NCBI GenBank assembly: GCA_001820485.1
Contig: MHPU01000033.1
Location: 1 to 6,688 of the forward strand
Length of the DNA stretch: 6,688 bases
Source: Candidatus Staskawiczbacteria bacterium RIFOXYD1_FULL_32_13
GTDB taxonomy: Bacteria; Patescibacteriota; Minisyncoccia; Minisyncoccales; Staskawiczbacteraceae
Direction: 5' to 3'
Part shown: one piece after another, positions 4,601-6,688 of the stretch
Layout: every line of letters starts with the position of its first letter
How positions within the stretch are numbered: position 1 is the stretch's first letter
The notes under the pieces: generated by a model
What the model saw: the letters and a program-made list of their open reading frames with translations, nothing else
The model's database searches: none
What the model was told of the DNA's origin: nothing
Translations under genes and position numbers: made by a program

Positions 4601-6688
4601 AGTAAATGGCTCAAATAATTGCAATAGTGATGTAATTTCTGAAGTACAAAGTTGCACATATGAAAATCCTTTATTAAGCGTTGGTAATTGGCTTGAATGT
4701 ATTAATGGTCAACAATCTCGAATATCTACTTACCAGTGCACTGGAGAGGTTACTGAAAACCGATGTTGCGTGGATCAAGCAAATTGTGGAGATTGGGGTG
4801 TTTGTGTAAATGGTAGTAAATCTAAAATCTGTACTGATAACTGTGGAAGCTTGGTTACAGAAACGGAACCTTGCTCAACTTGTGTTTCTGGAATATCAAC
4901 CAAAACTTGTCCAAATGGGATAGTTATTGATAACTGTGATACTTGTCCGACTTGTACAACCAAAATTTGTCCAAATGGTATAAATATTTGTCAATCAGGC
5001 AATTGTTCCAATTGTACAACCAAAACTTGTCCAAATGGATCAAATGTTTGCTCAACAGATATTTGTCCTACTTGTGTTGCTGGATCAACAACTTGTTTTG
5101 GTTGGTCAACTTGTGTGAATGGTAGTAAGTCAAGAACTTGCACAGATAGTTGTAGCACAACTACAGTAACTGATGCTTGTTGTACTCCTGTTTGGACTTA
5201 TACTGAAACACCTTGTATTTGTGGATCTAAAATAGTAAATGGCACAAATAATTGTGATAGCAATACAACATCTACGCCAACATCATGCACTTATATTAAT
5301 CCACTCTTAAGTATTAGTAATTGGTCAGAATGTATTGATGGCAGTCAGACTAGAACTCTTACCTATCAATGTACTGCTGAAGAAACTATACCAAGGTGTT
5401 GTGTTGATGAAATGAATTGTAATCCATGGCAACCAGATCCTTGTGTTGTCGGCGAGCAACAAAATCGAGATTGTGTGGATAATTGTGGAGCTATAATTCA
5501 AGATGATCCACAGGATTGTCCTTGCACTCCAGGATCTACAACTTGCACAGAATGGTCAGAATGTATAAATGGTAATAAATCCAAAACTTGCACAGATACT
5601 TGTACTGAAGAAGTAACTACAGTAACTGATGTTTGTTGTATAACTCCACCATTTTGTTATACAGATGCTTGTTTTTGTAGCAGTCAATTAGAATATTGCA
5701 CAGAAACTTGTTCTCCCTATACTCAAAATATTAATCCTCTTGTTTGTGAATATACACCAATAGAAGTTTGCACAGATTGGTCAGAATGGTCTGGATGGTC
5801 AACTTGTGTTGATGTTGATGGAGTACAAACTAAATCTAGAACAAGAAATAAATCTTGCCAAGATGAATGCAATCCCGAAAGAATAGACACAGAAACAGAG
5901 TCTGAAGTCTGTGTGACACAATGTCCTCCACCTAAAATAGACCCTCCATTTTGTTTTGAAACTCCTTGTTTCTGTTATTCGCAAGAAGAGATCTGTGATG
6001 ATGGTTGTAGCTTAACGCAAAATCCTCTTGTTTGTTCTTACATTCCTGATCCTGCAAATGAAATTTGTGGAGATTGGTCAGCTTGTGTTGGTAATATTGA
6101 AACTCAATCTTGCACAGATGAATGTGGATTACCACTACCAGATAAAACAAGACTTTGTGAATGTACTCCAGGACTTGCATCTCAAGTTTGTGATGATGGA
6201 AGCGAAATAGATGCTTGTGATATTTGTCCACCTTTCTGTGAAATCCCACCAGAATGTACATTATCAGAATGTGTTTTAGGTCAACAAACATCAACTTGCA
6301 CAGATTCTTGTACTGGAGAAGTAAGTACAGAATCTCAATGTTGTTGGGATTGGGAAAATTGTACAGAATGGTCAGAATGTGTAAATGGAGAAAAAATCCA
6401 AACTTGCACAGACAATTGTAATTTTTCATACATAAATTCAGACATCTGTCCAGAATGTACTCCAGGACTTGCATCTCAAGTTTGTCCAAATGATATTGTA
6501 GTAGATGCTTGTGATGAATGTCCAATTTGTGAGCCTTATGTATGTGAAAATGGAATACTTGTTTGTCTTGGCGATCCATGCCCTCCATGTAACGAGCAAA
6601 TTTGTGCTGATGGCAGTATTATTTGCGATACAGATATTTGTCCACCTTTCTGTGAAATCCCACCAGAATGTACATTATCCGAATGTGT
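1572..6688 (+). CDS. Giant secreted Cys-rich repeat protein (3' end outside window)
   Basis: One frame stays open for 1,705 codons and leaves the window without a stop. No UGA, UAA or UAG occurs in frame. ATG 1572 is chosen because it gives a basic N-region (MLNKKSGKILAEK), a hydrophobic core (about 14-30) and a TYA|QS cleavage site after residue 33. There is no Shine-Dalgarno. Residues 34-602 are Cys-rich and non-repetitive, with an 80-residue Cys-free island (246-325). An Asp-Pro linker (603-616) leads to repeats: five thrombospondin-1-like units (617-801), three 64-residue Cys super-repeats (802-993), and a 75-residue module with its relatives. By hand count about 230 residues (near 14 %) are Cys, often as RCCVD doublets. 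No catalytic domain, sortase motif or membrane anchor is seen; the C-terminus is missing. The probable role is a disulfide-stabilised surface fibre or adhesin. That is inference only. Confidence 0.92.
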   Translation, partial: MLNKKSGKILAEKITLCLLVIIGVFDVCIITYAQSLPDLPSSTPYSVCINQSSENNGLSTCDIAYDSSVMTADSTYCSSLGGTYFLYNDCLLNQFCSSTCFPTSVCNSNTCNSDYYGWWCQVQLGGWVSAESRCAVDSNGQANCTIMGNSGDYYSIVGMTPVSDLSCPSGCGPALPPTLSCSDISSPEQGVYYATPCGNCQTQVCTPTTCDFHNVCQVDPTSFIGYKCMEVSGQGTNECLTNENCAGAGTNINVFKPFAIENIIDNTPKLSWYVQVAVALGYFDIANAETGELVYTNPNNLPYGGLVALGELAQAGWPADVAQPNCENCIFNPPCDCNVDVNKCGCQGSFVSDEMCVGNSVIEQTTTKTCGADSICRQIAKWAVIQTCNGGPFVMNPPEFRCSADGCKIEQLMGYESCKLPGVVDINTGAIDYCSGRKLKWETSQDCGCCQFVNNVCRGTEIWRDFGGNTCSVNNGSPACGAGQCSDIFFMDCGPGSNQVITYCSGGTECTLTTNEPGTCKSKGGVQVACDCPGAVATCGSNGECMCVGGPECVIDPLGGPPICTPDPNGVGQAQTTTCTVGAVADGCDPISISVVCDGSCTEPDPEPDPDPDPDPCKIHIKCNSWPRSNSLDCHDGFNYRNCIDSCGGVTVEARCCVDSQSCEDWGSCIDGVESRTCTDNCGSVVTDSRCCVDSSNCLLWGVCSDGTQTRTCLDNCGDNVEDTRCCSDPRQINCIYGICANNVQTLTCIDNCGDIRSITRCCVDQTNCGDWGACINGIRNKVCTDNCGGSVTETEPCSPCVPGTSTKTCPSGMVVDSCESCFGCATKTCPSGMVVCQDQSCPECQTITCPNGSVVCQGVLCPECIFGVTTKTCSNGTIVDSCDTCPTCIPKTCPNGVVVCNNEFCPNCTVKSCVDGSIICNTDVCPTCIKGLLTKICPNGAVVDSCDTCPTCTTKICPNGLVVCESGTCSNCTTKTCPNGTVICVTETCPTCTSVWTYTETPCVCGFKTVNGSNNCNSDVISEVQSCTYENPLLSVGNWLECINGQQSRISTYQCTGEVTENRCCVDQANCGDWGVCVNGSKSKICTDNCGSLVTETEPCSTCVSGISTKTCPNGIVIDNCDTCPTCTTKICPNGINICQSGNCSNCTTKTCPNGSNVCSTDICPTCVAGSTTCFGWSTCVNGSKSRTCTDSCSTTTVTDACCTPVWTYTETPCICGSKIVNGTNNCDSNTTSTPTSCTYINPLLSISNWSECIDGSQTRTLTYQCTAEETIPRCCVDEMNCNPWQPDPCVVGEQQNRDCVDNCGAIIQDDPQDCPCTPGSTTCTEWSECINGNKSKTCTDTCTEEVTTVTDVCCITPPFCYTDACFCSSQLEYCTETCSPYTQNINPLVCEYTPIEVCTDWSEWSGWSTCVDVDGVQTKSRTRNKSCQDECNPERIDTETESEVCVTQCPPPKIDPPFCFETPCFCYSQEEICDDGCSLTQNPLVCSYIPDPANEICGDWSACVGNIETQSCTDECGLPLPDKTRLCECTPGLASQVCDDGSEIDACDICPPFCEIPPECTLSECVLGQQTSTCTDSCTGEVSTESQCCWDWENCTEWSECVNGEKIQTCTDNCNFSYINSDICPECTPGLASQVCPNDIVVDACDECPICEPYVCENGILVCLGDPCPPCNEQICADGSIICDTDICPPFCEIPPECTLSEC
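3378..3419 (+). repeat. Asp/Glu-Pro linker
   Basis: Encodes EPDPEPDPDPDPDP (residues 603-616) from GATCCT-like hexamers. It separates the non-repetitive N-terminal part from the repeat tail and is probably an extended, stiff, acidic hinge. Confidence 0.85.
3420..3974 (+). repeat. Five tandem thrombospondin-1-like units
   Basis: Residues 617-801 divide into units of 43, 35, 35, 36 and 36 residues. The shared pattern is C-x-x-W-G-x-C-x-x-G-x-x-x-R-x-C-x-D-N-C-G, then about eight residues and R-C-C-V-D. Examples are CEDWGSC with RTCTDNCG, and CGDWGAC with KVCTDNCG. The WxxC...R.C order recalls TSP type 1 domains, but each unit is shorter than the usual TSP1 of about 50-60 residues. Two related units recur at 4776-4883 and 5076-5183, both exactly 36 residues. 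Confidence 0.75.
3975..4550 (+). repeat. Three tandem 64-residue (192-bp) Cys super-repeats
   Basis: Residues 802-993 form three equal copies (3975-4166, 4167-4358, 4359-4550). Each copy is one 24-residue unit ending in VVDSC-x-x-C-x-x-C and two 20-residue units of the form TKTCPNG-x-VVC-x4-C-x-x-C. The phase is kept exactly across the three copies. Confidence 0.85.
4551..4775 (+). repeat. 75-residue module C, copy 1
   Basis: Residues 994-1068, from TSVWTYTETPCVCG to RCCVD. It shares with copy 2 (5184-5408) the landmarks VWTYTETPC-x-CG, VNG-x-NNC, SCTY-x-NPLLS, NW-x-ECI-x-G and TYQCT. Both are exactly 225 bases long. Confidence 0.8.
4884..5075 (+). repeat. Fourth 64-residue Cys super-repeat, dispersed
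   Basis: Residues 1105-1168 keep the same 24+20+20 order (VSGISTKTCPNG, then TTKICPNG, then TTKTCPNG). The copy is flanked on both sides by 36-residue TSP1-like units rather than by other super-repeats. Confidence 0.8.
5184..5408 (+). repeat. 75-residue module C, copy 2
   Basis: Residues 1205-1279, from TPVWTYTETPCICG to RCCVD, the same length as copy 1 and 633 bases downstream of it. Two shorter relatives follow (from about 5646 and 5940), each with PPFC-x5-CFC and a later NPLVC. Confidence 0.8.
5772..5939 (+). repeat. Best TSP1-like domain in the protein
   Basis: Residues 1403-1412 read WSEWSGWSTC, the classical W-x-x-W-x-x-W-x-x-C layered start of a thrombospondin type 1 repeat. They are followed by KSRTRNKSC, which supplies the alternating Arg of the WRW stack. 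It ends in CVTQCPPPK before the next module. Confidence 0.65.
6159..6191 (+). repeat. 33-bp exact repeat, copy 1
   Basis: Encodes ECTPGLASQVC. The identical 33 bases recur at 6453-6485, 294 bases downstream. Both begin a 24-residue unit of the Cys super-repeat. Confidence 0.85.
6219..6274 (+). repeat. 56-bp near-exact repeat, copy 1
   Basis: Encodes DICPPFCEIPPECTLSEC and the first two bases of the next codon. It matches 6633-6688 at 55 of 56 bases; the difference is TCA against TCC, both Ser. Confidence 0.85.
6453..6485 (+). repeat. 33-bp exact repeat, copy 2
   Basis: Identical to 6159-6191. It opens a fuller super-repeat (6456-6650) with one 24-residue and two roughly 20-residue Cys units. 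Confidence 0.85.
6633..6688 (+). repeat. 56-bp near-exact repeat, copy 2, at window end
   Basis: Second copy of 6219-6274, cut by the window edge. The true repeat may extend further downstream. Confidence 0.85.

Noticed and set aside
3975..5075. CRISPR array or DNA-level satellite
   Set aside because: The periodicity is at protein level with synonymous drift between copies; units differ in sequence and there are no unique spacers.
5932..6588. 218-codon minus-strand open frame, and smaller ones such as 4142-4552, under the giant gene
   Set aside because: They lie antisense to an excellent frame and are made of its repeats; His/Leu/Gln-rich composition simply mirrors TGT, ACA and GAT codons on the other strand. 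No start signals were seen.
1572..6688. UGA recoding (code 25) as an explanation for the long frame
   Set aside because: No in-frame TGA occurs, and Gly is encoded throughout by GGN codons.
1572..6688. Metallothionein-like or zinc-finger function from the Cys density
   Set aside because: The protein is exported and its Cys spacing follows TSP1-like and CPxC repeat patterns; disulfides are more likely than metal binding, though individual CxxC sites cannot be excluded.

Overview
The window looks like a piece of an AT-rich bacterial genome, most plausibly an uncultivated lineage of the Patescibacteria/CPR type. That placement is an inference from three things: very low GC, an IS-type transposase tail, and a small anchored protein followed by a giant secreted Cys-rich protein. 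No marker gene is present to prove it. UGA is not used as a sense codon anywhere in the 1,705 codons of the main gene, which argues against the recoded (UGA = Gly) Gracilibacteria/SR1 code.

Layout. (1) 1-~266: the 3' end of an insertion sequence, with the last 77 residues of a DDE (rve-type) transposase. (2) ~267-794: a relatively GC-rich island read from the minus strand. It has a near-consensus sigma-70 promoter (794-766), a C9 run in the leader, an excellent Shine-Dalgarno, a 73-codon secreted or membrane peptide gene (719-498), and a second start coupled through ATGA (501). The reading frame from that second start runs through an intrinsic terminator (427-383) before any stop codon. The same 270 bp hold at least six perfect short hairpins. 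(3) 795-1061: an extremely AT-rich intergenic stretch (3 G/C in 100 bases at 961-1060) with a DnaA-box-like inverted pair and a 14-bp tandem duplication. (4) 1062-1496: a 144-residue membrane-anchored protein with a small beta domain resembling DUF5666. (5) 1572 to beyond the window end: one open frame of at least 1,705 codons encoding a giant secreted protein with about 230 cysteines.

The giant protein is the main object. After a Sec signal peptide it has about 570 residues of non-repetitive Cys-rich sequence, then an Asp-Pro linker, then more than 1,000 residues of hierarchical repeats. These are 35-residue thrombospondin-1-like units, a 64-residue (24+20+20) higher-order Cys repeat, and a 75-residue module, arranged in a nested C-D-T-D order. 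No enzyme domain is recognisable. A disulfide-crosslinked surface stalk or adhesin is the simplest reading, but function is not shown by the sequence.

The plus-strand genes (1062 and 1572) may form one unit, although a TATAAT box lies just before the giant gene. The minus-strand island appears independent and of different composition.
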